DNA of 64,000 nt, from assembly GCA_963702555.1 (NCBI GenBank), contig CAVPCW010000011.1, forward strand, positions 744,001 to 808,000, given 5' to 3'. The stretch comes from CAMFLJ01 sp963702555. Lineage in GTDB: Bacteria > Actinomycetota > Acidimicrobiia > Acidimicrobiales > Acidimicrobilacustridaceae. A model generated the notes under the pieces. It did no database searches, was not told the origin of the DNA, and worked only from the letters and a program-made list of their open reading frames with translations. Both the position numbers and the translations under genes were made by a program. This document shows positions 1 to 7,733 of this stretch, piece after piece; position 1 is the first letter of the stretch, and each line of letters starts with the position of its first letter.

Positions 1-1119
1 CCAGGCCATCGGCAGGCCGAAGAACCCGGCGACGCCGAGCGTCTCGTAGTCCCCGATGGCCTCGAGGTGGCGCCGGAGCGCCTCGCTGCGCACGTCGATG
101 CAGCAGGCGATCTGCGCCGCCGGGGCAGGTGCCCGGCCGTCCCGGTGCTCGGGCCCTTCCGGCGGCGCTGGCAGGGCGGCGAGCAAGCTGCGCCGCGGCC
201 CCGCTTCGAGGGCCTCCTGCCAGATGTGACGACGATCGGTCGAGGGCTGGGCCTCGACCGGGGCCGGACGGGGCGACCCGCCGGCGGGGAGCAGCGCCAT
301 CGTGAGTCCGAGGCGCAGGGCGACCAGCTCGGTCAGCGCCTCCTCGGGGCTGCGGGGGTAGCGGCCGTGGCCGGCCTCCCAGGCGAGGCGGGCGGCCCAT
401 CCCGGCTGGGCGGTGACCTCGCCGAGCACGACCTCGGCGCTCTGCTCGGGGGCCACGCCGAGGCGCACCAGCGCCTCCTGGACGGCGACGATCGGCTCGC
501 CCTTGAGCAGCTCGAGGCGGCGGCGGGCCTGCTTGGGGAGGCTCCGGTCGCGGACCGCGGCCGACCACCATGCGGCCCAGAGGCCGTCGCGCCGCACCGG
601 CGAGGCGACCGTGGCGGCCGTGAGGCCGAGGGCCAGGCCGACCCACTGGCCGGCGCGGCGGTCGATCTCGGCGCGGACGGCAGTGCCGGCCTCGGCGTCC
701 CACCACTCGGCCGGCGTCATGGCCGCCCGGGCGGGGCGGTCGAGCTCGGAGCCCGACTCGAGCTCGGCGACGACCGCGTGGAGCTCGTCGGCCGACCGAC
801 CGGCCGCCGTGAGCGCCTCGAGCAGGTCGCGTTCGGTGATGCGGCCCTCGTGCCACGCCTGCCGGTAGGCCGAGGCGGGGAGGTAGGCGTCGGCGCCGAA
901 GAGGCGGCCGGCCTCCCGGACGGCCTCGGCGAAGGGCAGGTGGTCGAGGCCGGCCAGCGGGTTGACCGCGGCGAGCTCGGTGAGGGGCGGGGCCGGGGGC
1001 AGCACCGCCAGTGCGGCGGCGATGGCCGGGCCGAGGTCGAGGGCGGCGGTGGGCTCCTCGAGCCCGACCCGTGCCTCGGTGAGGGTGTCCTGCGCGTCCC
1101 GGGGCTCGGTGGTCGTCAC
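1..1119 (-). CDS. dabA: DabA-type inorganic carbon transporter subunit (DUF2309), C-terminus off window
   Basis: This is the N-terminal 373 codons of DabA, the carbonic-anhydrase-like cytoplasmic subunit of the DAB inorganic-carbon uptake complex. The frame is open to the left edge. The start is the GTG at 1119, which overlaps the dabB stop as GTGA and is preceded by GGGAGGTG. Family landmarks visible in the translation are VNPLAGLDHLPF (residues about 52-63) and, near the window edge, CIDVRSE with Cys340 and Asp342, the conserved zinc/active-site motif, followed by a YETLGVAGFFG segment. In characterised DABs this subunit converts CO2 to bicarbonate one-way, driven by a cation gradient through DabB. 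Its presence here suggests bicarbonate supply for carboxylation reactions, since no carbon-fixation gene is visible. Identification is confident; the physiological role is inference. Confidence 0.9.
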   Translation of the reverse strand, partial: MTTTEPRDAQDTLTEARVGLEEPTAALDLGPAIAAALAVLPPAPPLTELAAVNPLAGLDHLPFAEAVREAGRLFGADAYLPASAYRQAWHEGRITERDLLEALTAAGRSADELHAVVAELESGSELDRPARAAMTPAEWWDAEAGTAVRAEIDRRAGQWVGLALGLTAATVASPVRRDGLWAAWWSAAVRDRSLPKQARRRLELLKGEPIVAVQEALVRLGVAPEQSAEVVLGEVTAQPGWAARLAWEAGHGRYPRSPEEALTELVALRLGLTMALLPAGGSPRPAPVEAQPSTDRRHIWQEALEAGPRRSLLAALPAPPEGPEHRDGRAPAPAAQIACCIDVRSEALRRHLEAIGDYETLGVAGFFGLPMAW

Positions 1120-2625
1120 CGTGCACCTCCCTGGCCGTGGCGGGCGGTGACCGGCACGAGCGCCGGCCGGGGCGGTGCGGCGGTGGCGAGAGCGAATCGG
1201 AACACGGCGTCCTCCAGCGTGGGGGTGGGTGAGAGGCGGGCGAGGGCACGGGCGGCGGCGGGCACGGCGGCGGCGACGGCGGCGATCAGGAGGGCGGGCC
1301 AGCCGAGGCCATCGAGGGCGGCGGCGCCACCGAGGGCCGGCTCGAGGTAGGTCTCGAGGCCGGCGAGGACGGCGACGTAGATGGGCACCAGCAGGGCGGC
1401 GGCGGCGAGGCCGAGGGTGACCCCCCGGGCGTCGGGCCGGTGGGCGAACCAGCCGACCAGGGCGGCGGCGGCGGTGGCCACGGCGAACCCGGCGAGCACG
1501 GGGGAGGGGTCGTAGCCGGGGAGCAGGGCGACCGAGACCAGCAGCAGGGCGCCGGAGGTGCCGACGGCCAGCGTGGCGAGGGCGATGCGGTGGCCGCGCC
1601 CGAGGGTGGGGGCGTCGAGGGCGTGGGCCCGGCGGCGGGCACCGACGACACCGCCGACTCCGAGGAACGCGCCGGCCTTGTAGGCGGCGTGCCCGATGAG
1701 GTGGGCCACGGCGGCGACCGGTGCGGCGGCGGCGACCGTGAGCAGCAGGAAGCCGGTCTGGGCCTGGGTGGAGCGCACGAGCACGCCCTTGGAGTCGGCG
1801 GTGACACCCATGGCGCTGACCGAGGTGAGCATGGTCCACGCCGCGATGGCGGCGACCACGAACCAGGTGGCGGGGAAGGCGTCGAGCACGCCGCCGGCCC
1901 GCAGGAGGAGCACGGCGCCGCCGTTGACCACACCGGCGTGCAGGAGGGCGCTCACCGCGGTGGGGGCGGCCAGGGTGGCGGGCAGCCAGTCACGGAAGGG
2001 GCTCTGGGCGCTGCGGGCGGCGACCGCGATCACCAGGCCGAGGGCGACGACCGCCCAGGGGAGGGAGGTGCCGACCGCGGCGGCGACCGCACCGGGAGCC
2101 TGGAGGTCGAGCCCGGGGGCGGTGGCGGTCAGCGCCACCATGGCGGCGACGAGGGCGGTGTCACCGAGGAGGATCGAGCGGCGCAGGCCCCGTCCCGCCC
2201 GGCCCGTCGGTGCCCACCAGGCGGACGAGCGCCAGGCCGCCGATGGCCCAGGCCAGGGCGAGGGCGAGGGGCGAGGCGGCGGCGGCCACCAGGAGGGAGG
2301 CGGCGAGCAGCAGGCCCGACCAGGCGAGGAAGCGGGGGCGGGACGGATCGAGGCGGAGGGCCCGGGCGGCGTAGGCCTGCACCACGAGGCCGATGCCGGT
2401 CATGAGCACCAGCAGCACCGCGGCCAGCCGGTCGACGCCGATGGCGAGGCGCCAGGCGCTGTCGCCGAGGAGGGCGGCCTCGATGCGGTCGGTGCCGCTG
2501 GCGGCGAGGGCCGCGGCCAGCACGACGGACCCGGCGAACGCCGTGGCGGTGAGGCCGACGGCGGCACGGGCACCCGTCGGCCGGGAGGGGGTGGGCGAAC
2601 CGAGGAGATCACCGACGCTCAACAT
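1116..2625 (-). CDS. dabB: DabB / NuoL-like proton-conducting membrane subunit, frameshifted
   Basis: This is the membrane partner of DabA, a relative of the NuoL/MrpA antiporter subunits that couples ion flow to CO2 hydration. Two overlapping leftward frames give one protein. The first (2625 to 2161) carries the N-terminal helices, including VDRLAAVLLVLMTGIG. The second (2141 and upstream in-frame codons down to 1116) carries LLHAGVVNGGAVLLLRAGG and HLIGHAAYKAGAFLGVGG, typical of the NuoL fold with its conserved Lys/His residues. The span is 1,510 nt; removing one base between about 2165 and 2225, within G/C runs, gives a continuous 502-residue protein. The ATG at 2625 is preferred over the TTG at 2661 because a promoter ends 7 nt before it. 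It is translationally coupled to dabA (GTGA overlap). Confidence 0.82.
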
Positions 2626-2661
2626 GCGAATCACAATACGTGTTTCGTGATTCGCATGCAA
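2623..2661 (-). promoter_or_regulatory. dabBA promoter with embedded inverted-repeat operator
   Basis: Reading leftward, a -35-like TTGCAT (2661-2656), a 17-nt spacer and a -10-like TATTGT (2638-2633) end 7 nt before the dabB ATG at 2625, the geometry of a leaderless transcript. A perfect inverted repeat with 12-bp arms, CATGCGAATCAC (2623-2634) and GTGATTCGCATG (2647-2658), overlaps the -35, the -10 and the start codon. A dimeric repressor bound here would block transcription. The repressor is not identifiable from this window. Confidence 0.72.
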
Positions 2662-2693
2662 GCATTCGGGTGTTCAGGCCCCCCGGCCGTGTG

Positions 2694-3437
2694 TCACAGG
2701 CGCAGGGCCTCCGCCACGGCCAGGCCCGTGACCGGGTTGTTCAGGTACGGCTCGGGGTCGTGGGCGCGGTGGCCGTTGTCGACCAGTCGGTCCTCGACCT
2801 TCGGCCCGAACCGGTCCGAGAGGCGGGCGTTCTCCGCGGCCTTGTCGCCGACGGCGGCCACGTTCACCCACCGCCGGACCTTCCCGGGCCAGGCGCCCTT
2901 GCCGTCGACCGGCGCCGGCTTCAGGCCGTTGAAGACCATGTCGGTGCCGAGGGGCGAGCCGAGGGTGACGAGCGTGTCGACGTTGCCGTCGAGGCCGTTG
3001 GCGAGGGCGCGGTAGGCGACGACCGTGCCGAGGGAGTGGGCGACGACCACCCGCGTGTCGTCGCTGAGGACCTCCTCGAAGCGGGCTCGGACGCGCTCGG
3101 TCAGGTCGGGCTCGGCGACCATGGTGGCGACCATGTCGACGGTGCGCTCGAACACGGCGTTGTTGGCGGCCATGTGGATGGTGGCGAGGAGGTCGTCGCC
3201 CATGTCGCCGAGCGACTTGGAGATGTCGGCCCTCGCCTGGGTGAGGGCGGGCGACTCGGCCGTCTCGGGGTCGCTGCGGAAGAGGTCGCCGTAGAAGCAG
3301 ACCGTGACGTCCGCGTCGTCGATCTCCATCCCGTGGTGCCAGAGCCCGTCGCGCAGGGCGGGCAGCCAGCGCGACTTGAGCTCGTGCGGGCCCCACAGCT
3401 CGTTGAACGCCCCGTGGACCATCACGATCTTCGTCAT
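2694..3437 (-). CDS. alpha/beta-hydrolase (lipase-like)
   Basis: The 247-residue protein starts MTKIVMVHGAF, with the HG oxyanion motif directly after strand 1. It carries a nucleophile elbow AHSLG (Ser near residue 148) and a late GHRAHDPEPYL segment that could supply the catalytic His. It is expected to be a soluble esterase or lipase-like hydrolase. The ATG overlaps the stop of the upstream SRPBCC gene (ATGA), so the two are translationally coupled. A Baeyer-Villiger monooxygenase lies just across the divergent TetR region, so hydrolysis of its ester or lactone product is a reasonable but untested role. Confidence 0.72.
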   Translation of the reverse strand: MTKIVMVHGAFNELWGPHELKSRWLPALRDGLWHHGMEIDDADVTVCFYGDLFRSDPETAESPALTQARADISKSLGDMGDDLLATIHMAANNAVFERTVDMVATMVAEPDLTERVRARFEEVLSDDTRVVVAHSLGTVVAYRALANGLDGNVDTLVTLGSPLGTDMVFNGLKPAPVDGKGAWPGKVRRWVNVAAVGDKAAENARLSDRFGPKVEDRLVDNGHRAHDPEPYLNNPVTGLAVAEALRL

Positions 3438-3877
3438 GGGTGACAGCTTGCCCCCTCGGCCGCCGCCTTGAAGCCGCGGTTCTCCCGTTCGATGGCGGCA
3501 CCGATGCGGCGCCCCACGAGACGGCCGACCAGACGCGACCCCCGACCGGTGATGTCGAGGGTGAGGAGGTTGACGCAGCCGCGGCCGTCGGGTCGGAGGT
3601 GGTGCCCGCCGGTCATGGTCACCGGGCCCACCTTCGTCCACCACTCGAAGGCGACGCCGGGCTCGAGCCGGCTGACGGTCCACACGGCAGGGCGCTGGCC
3701 GGGCTGGGTGATGCGCGCCCGGCTTCCCACCGCCAGCGGGCCGTCGTCGAGGAGCTCGACCCGTGTGATGGTGGGGGTGAGCTCGGGCCACCGCTCGACG
3801 TCGAGGGTGAGGGCCCAGACCTGCTCGACCTCGGCCTCGATGAGCAGCTCGCTTCTCTGGAACGTGTTCGCGGTCAT
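3434..3877 (-). CDS. SRPBCC-family (polyketide cyclase/dehydrase-like) protein
   Basis: This START/Bet v1-like small-molecule-binding protein of 147 residues has an N-terminal ELLIEAEVEQVWALTLDVERWPEL pattern (helix-grip entry) and a C-terminal amphipathic helix region IGAAIERENRGFKAAAEG. Such proteins bind hydrophobic ligands; this one shows no catalytic motif. The ATG at 3877 was chosen; a GTG at 3883 is the alternative. It is the first gene of a leftward two-gene unit with the hydrolase (ATGA overlap), and its start is only 11 bp from the TetR-type palindrome at 3888-3905, so repression by the divergent TetR protein is likely. Confidence 0.75.
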   Translation of the reverse strand: MTANTFQRSELLIEAEVEQVWALTLDVERWPELTPTITRVELLDDGPLAVGSRARITQPGQRPAVWTVSRLEPGVAFEWWTKVGPVTMTGGHHLRPDGRGCVNLLTLDITGRGSRLVGRLVGRRIGAAIERENRGFKAAAEGASCHP

Positions 3878-3887
3878 GGACACGACG

Positions 3888-3905
3888 ATGTACCAACTGG
3901 TACAT
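3888..3905. promoter_or_regulatory. TetR-type operator palindrome
   Basis: ATGTACCA-AC-TGGTACAT is a perfect palindrome with 8-bp arms, lying between the divergent SRPBCC gene (start 3877, leftward) and the TetR gene (start 3942, rightward). Its TACCA...TGGTA core resembles common actinobacterial TetR operators. Autoregulation and control of both flanking transcripts is the simplest reading. Confidence 0.75.
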
Positions 3906-3941
3906 TCCCGTCAAGAGGGTTTCCGAGGAACGGAGCTGCCG

Positions 3942-4493
3942 TTGACCACGGCCCGGGACGCACTGCTCGAGAAGGCCATGGGCCACGTCGCCGCGCACGG
4001 CCTGAGCGACCTCAGCCTGCGCGAGCTCGCCGCCGCCATCGGCACCAGCCACCGGATGCTCATCTACCACTTCGGCAGTCGCGAGGGCCTCGTCGCCGCC
4101 ATCGTGGCGGCCATGGAGGCCCAGCAGCGGGAGGCGCTCACCGCCCTCGCCGAGGGGGCCACGTCGCCCCGGGCGCTGATCGAGTCGCAGTGGGCCCAGC
4201 TCACCGACCCCGCGCTGCGCCCGTTCGTCGCCCTCTTCTTCGAGGTGCTGGCCATGGCCGTGCACGGCCGGCCCGGCACCGAGGGGTTCCTCGATCAGCT
4301 CACCGACCCGTGGCTCGCCCTCGCCGCCGACCTCGCCGAGAGGATGGACCTCGCCACCGACGTCGACGAGCTCCGCCTCGGGGTCGCGGTGAGCCGGGGC
4401 CTGCTCATCGAGGTGCTCGCCTCGGGCGACGTCGAGGGGCCCACCGCGTCGCTGCACCGGTTCCTCGACATGTGGGAGGCGTCGGCCCCCTGA
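3942..4493 (+). CDS. TetR/AcrR-family transcriptional regulator
   Basis: The 183-residue DNA-binding regulator has the TetR helix-turn-helix in the N-terminal third: LSLRELAAAIGTSHRMLIYHFGSREGLVAAI, with YHFGSREGL as the family hallmark. The C-terminal part is an all-helical ligand domain. The TTG at 3942 is preferred, with GGAG about 7 nt upstream. An in-frame ATG at 3888 would add 18 residues but lies inside the operator palindrome. It reads toward the Baeyer-Villiger monooxygenase 80 bp downstream and away from the SRPBCC/hydrolase pair, so it probably controls a local ketone-degradation module. The ligand is unknown. Confidence 0.86.
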   Translation: MTTARDALLEKAMGHVAAHGLSDLSLRELAAAIGTSHRMLIYHFGSREGLVAAIVAAMEAQQREALTALAEGATSPRALIESQWAQLTDPALRPFVALFFEVLAMAVHGRPGTEGFLDQLTDPWLALAADLAERMDLATDVDELRLGVAVSRGLLIEVLASGDVEGPTASLHRFLDMWEASAP

Positions 4494-4572
4494 GGTGGCC
4501 CGGCCGGTCGTGCCGAGCGGCCGATCCGCGATCCGGCTCGCAGGCGTGCGGCGGATGGGGGAGAGTGACGGG

Positions 4573-6519
4573 ATGAACCGGGGGGATCGCAATCCACACG
4601 CCGGCGCGCCGTTCACCGACGACGACGCCGCCATCGCCGCCGCGCTCGAGGACGTCTGCGTCCCGGCCCTGCTCTGCTCGCTGGTGCACATCACCGGCGA
4701 CCCGTCGTGGATCCGGGGCGACCTGCGCCCGGCCCACGCGGTGCTGAACGACTACCAGGGCGGCATGACGCCGGAGCAGCAGGCCGAGGCCCGCCGCCGG
4801 GCGCTGCCCGTCATCGCCGCCTACCGCGACGGTGGCTGCGAGCTGCCGCCGGCGCCGTCGGCCGAGCTGGCCGAGGAGATGATGTCGTTCCTCGCCTGCG
4901 CGCCGGTCGACCCTCGGGTCGTGCCGATGTTCCTCGAGGACCTCCACCTCGACGGCGCCGACAGCGGCGCCATCGAGTGGGGCGACGAGGTGCCCGCCGA
5001 GGTCAGGGCCGACGCCCACACCGTCGTGATCGGCTGCGGCGAGGCCGGCCTGCTCACCGGCATCCGCCTGGCCCAGGCCGGCGTGCCGTTCACCATCGTC
5101 GAGAAGAACGCCGGCCCCGGCGGCACCTGGTGGGACAACCGCTACCCGGGCGCCCGCGTCGACATCGGCAGCCACTTCTACTGCTACTCGTTCGAGCCGT
5201 CCGACCAGTGGACGGAGTACTTCGCCCAGCAGCCCGAGCTGCGGGACTACTTCGCCCGGGTGCTCGACGACTACGACATCCGGCCCCACTGCCGCTTCGA
5301 GACCGAGGTCGTCGGCGCGGTCTACGACGAGGAGACCGGCCGCTGGGCCGTCACGGTGAAGGGCGCCGACGGCACCGAGGACGTGCTCGACGCCCGCTTC
5401 GTGATCAGCGCGGTGGGCGCCCTCAACCAGCCGAAGATGCCCGACATCCCCGGCATGGACGACTTCGCCGGCCCCTCGTTCCACTCCGCCCGGTGGGACC
5501 CGACCGTCGACTGGAAGGGCACGCGGTTCGCCCTCGTGGGCGCCGGCGCCAGCGGCTTCCAGATCGCCCCCACCATCGCCGACGACGTCGAGAGCCTCAC
5601 CATCTTCCAGCGCACCGCGCAGTGGATGTTCCCGAACGCGGGCTACCACTCGAAGGTGCCCGACGGCGAGCGCTGGGCGATGCGCCACCTGCCCTTCTAC
5701 GGCCGATGGTTCCGCTTCCTCACCTTCTACCCGGCGTCCGGGCTCTCGATGGACCGCAACCGCATCGACCCCGAGTGGGACGACGGCGGCCGCTCCATCA
5801 GCGAGGGCAACGCCCAGACCCGCGAGCTGTTCGCCGGGTACATCGCGTCGCAGCTCCAGGACCGGCCCGACCTGCTCGAGGCGTCGATCCCGCACTACCC
5901 GCCGTCGGCCAAGCGCATGCTCCAGGACAACGGCTCGTGGCTGGCCTGCCTCAAGAAGCCGAACGTCGAGCTGGTCCGCACCGGCATCGAGAAGATCGTC
6001 CCCGAGGGCATCGTCACCACCGACGGCGTGCTCCGCGAGGTCGACGTCATCTGCTACGCCACCGGCTTCCGCCACAACGACTTCCTGTGGCCGCTGCACA
6101 TCACCGGGAAGGGTGGCGTCACCCTCCGCGAGCAGTGGGGCGACGAGCCCACCGCCTACCTCGGCATCACCGTGCCGAACTTCCCGAACCTGTTCTGCCT
6201 CTACGGGCCGGGCACCAACCTGGCCCACGGCGCCAGCCTGATCTTCCAGTCGGAGTGCCAGGTCAACTACGCGCTGAGTGCCATCCACGAGGTGCTGGCC
6301 ACCGGCCACAAGGCCATCGAGCCCAAGCGCGACGTCCACGACGCCTACGCCGAGCACTACCTCGACGAGATCATGCAGATGGTGTGGGCGCACCCGTCGG
6401 TGCAGTACTCCCACTTCAAGAACCCCGAGGGCAAGGTGTTCACCCTGTCGCCGTGGCCCATCCCCGTGTACTGGGAGTGGACCCGCGCCGTCGACCCGTC
6501 CGACTACGAGCTCGCCTGA
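4573..6519 (+). CDS. Flavin-containing Baeyer-Villiger monooxygenase
   Basis: The 648-residue class B flavoprotein is predicted to insert one O2-derived oxygen into a ketone, giving an ester or lactone with FAD and NADPH. The first Rossmann motif IGCGEAG (about residue 152) binds FAD and the second VGAGASG (about residue 322) binds NADPH. Between them lies the Baeyer-Villiger fingerprint FAGPSFHSARW (about residues 298-308), matching FxGxxxHxxxW. An N-terminal extension of about 150 residues before the FAD domain resembles the architecture of 4-hydroxyacetophenone monooxygenases. The ATG at 4573 follows GGGGGAGAG; upstream in-frame starts overlap the TetR region and lack a site. The substrate is not predictable. 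Confidence 0.9.
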   Translation: MNRGDRNPHAGAPFTDDDAAIAAALEDVCVPALLCSLVHITGDPSWIRGDLRPAHAVLNDYQGGMTPEQQAEARRRALPVIAAYRDGGCELPPAPSAELAEEMMSFLACAPVDPRVVPMFLEDLHLDGADSGAIEWGDEVPAEVRADAHTVVIGCGEAGLLTGIRLAQAGVPFTIVEKNAGPGGTWWDNRYPGARVDIGSHFYCYSFEPSDQWTEYFAQQPELRDYFARVLDDYDIRPHCRFETEVVGAVYDEETGRWAVTVKGADGTEDVLDARFVISAVGALNQPKMPDIPGMDDFAGPSFHSARWDPTVDWKGTRFALVGAGASGFQIAPTIADDVESLTIFQRTAQWMFPNAGYHSKVPDGERWAMRHLPFYGRWFRFLTFYPASGLSMDRNRIDPEWDDGGRSISEGNAQTRELFAGYIASQLQDRPDLLEASIPHYPPSAKRMLQDNGSWLACLKKPNVELVRTGIEKIVPEGIVTTDGVLREVDVICYATGFRHNDFLWPLHITGKGGVTLREQWGDEPTAYLGITVPNFPNLFCLYGPGTNLAHGASLIFQSECQVNYALSAIHEVLATGHKAIEPKRDVHDAYAEHYLDEIMQMVWAHPSVQYSHFKNPEGKVFTLSPWPIPVYWEWTRAVDPSDYELA

Positions 6520-6562
6520 CCAGGGTGTGCCGGCGGGCGACCGCCGGCGCGACCATGGCGGC

Positions 6563-7636
6563 GTGGCGGACCCTCCCGTGAACGACGAGCCGAGCGAGGC
6601 GACCGAGCCCGCGAAGGCGCCGGGGAGGGTGGCGCGCCTGCGCACGCGGGGTCAGGCCGTTGCGGACCGGGCCTCCTCCTGGGTCGAGGATCGTCGGGGC
6701 GAGGTCATGCCGGTCGACCTGGCGGTGCAGTTCTACGAGCGGGACCGCGACTCGTTCGCCTCGGTGCTCGGCGCCGCCATCGCGCTGCGCCTCTTCCTCT
6801 TCTTCGTGCCGGTCGTGCTGCTGATCACCGGGTTGATCATGATGGTCGCCGGGCACGACGGGGTGAAGTCCCTCGCCGACAACGCGGGTGTCACCGGCAG
6901 CCTCGCCACCCAGATCGACCAGGCCACGACGACCTCGAAGACCACCACCTACGGCCTGGTGCTGGCCGGGATCTGGCTCACGATCTGGGCGGGACGGTCG
7001 CTCACCAAGGTGCTGGCGGCGTGCTCGGCGGGGGCGTGGCGGCTGGGTGGTCGACAGGGCCGGGCCACCCTGCGGATGGCGGGGTCGGTGACGACCATGA
7101 CCCTCCTGCTGCTGATCACGGCCGCCTTGCTCAACCGGGTGAAGGACAACCAGGGCATCGCCGTGATCACCACGTCGTGGCTGCTCGCCGTCGTGATCTA
7201 CGCGGTGGGATGGTTCCTCGTCACCGCCACCCTGCCCCGGCGCACGAGCGACCCGGGGGCACTGCTCCCCGGTGCGGTCTTCGTCGGTGGCTCCCTCGCC
7301 GCCCTGCAGTGGTTCATGCAGTACTACCTGCCGAGCAAGCTGGCGACCACGACGGCGCTGGCCGGCTCGGTCGGGGCGTCGGTGGCCGCCCTCGGCTACA
7401 TGTTCCTCATCGGCCGGGTGATGGCGTCGAGCCTGATCCTCGACGCCGTGGTCTTCGACCGGCTCGGGAGCATCTCCGAGGTGGTGTTCGCCCTCCCGGT
7501 GCTGAACCGCATCCCCCGGCGGTTCCCCTGGGTCGCCCGCTACTTCGACCTCGACCGTGACGAGCCCACCGGGGACTCCGACGCCGACGACCCGGTGGCC
7601 GCGGACGACCCGGCGCCCGGCCCTTCGCTCGGCTGA
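6563..7636 (+). CDS. YihY/UPF0761-family inner-membrane protein
   Basis: The protein has a short charged N-terminus, then a conserved DRDSFASVLGAAIALRLFLFFVPVVLL entry into about six transmembrane helices, with YGLVLAGIWLTIWAGRSLTKVL and GYMFLIGRVMASSLILDAVVFD later. This is the YihY (formerly annotated BrkB/RNase BN) fold. The family has no firmly established biochemical role. The tail is acidic (DSDADDPVAADD). GTG 6563 is used; GTG 6578 is an alternative. It stands alone, followed by a long hairpin separating it from the convergent glycosyltransferase. Confidence 0.78.
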   Translation: MADPPVNDEPSEATEPAKAPGRVARLRTRGQAVADRASSWVEDRRGEVMPVDLAVQFYERDRDSFASVLGAAIALRLFLFFVPVVLLITGLIMMVAGHDGVKSLADNAGVTGSLATQIDQATTTSKTTTYGLVLAGIWLTIWAGRSLTKVLAACSAGAWRLGGRQGRATLRMAGSVTTMTLLLLITAALLNRVKDNQGIAVITTSWLLAVVIYAVGWFLVTATLPRRTSDPGALLPGAVFVGGSLAALQWFMQYYLPSKLATTTALAGSVGASVAALGYMFLIGRVMASSLILDAVVFDRLGSISEVVFALPVLNRIPRRFPWVARYFDLDRDEPTGDSDADDPVAADDPAPGPSLG

Positions 7637-7667
7637 CATCTGCGGCCCGAACGACCCCGATCCCTCT

Positions 7668-7708
7668 GTGGCTCACGTCGTCAGGTCATGCCTGACGACG
7701 TGAGCCAC
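7668..7708. repeat. Long perfect hairpin, GTGGCTCAC family copy 1
   Basis: Two 18-bp perfect arms, GTGGCTCACGTCGTCAGG (7668-7685) and its complement (7691-7708), flank a 5-nt loop TCATG. It lies between convergent genes (YihY-like ending 7636, GT39 ending 7734), where it could act as a bidirectional terminator. A near-identical copy including the upstream flank CCCGATCCCTCT is at 41159-41199, where the stem differs by a paired, compensatory change. Confidence 0.8.
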
Positions 7709-7733
7709 GGTGGGGGTGTCGGTCCCGGATGGG

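Noticed and set aside
67..1350. Long rightward open frame (427 codons) over the left end
   Set aside because: It is antisense to dabA and dabB, is low-complexity Gly/Arg/Glu, and has no ribosome site or family motif; the opposite strand shows the DabA CIDVRSE motif.
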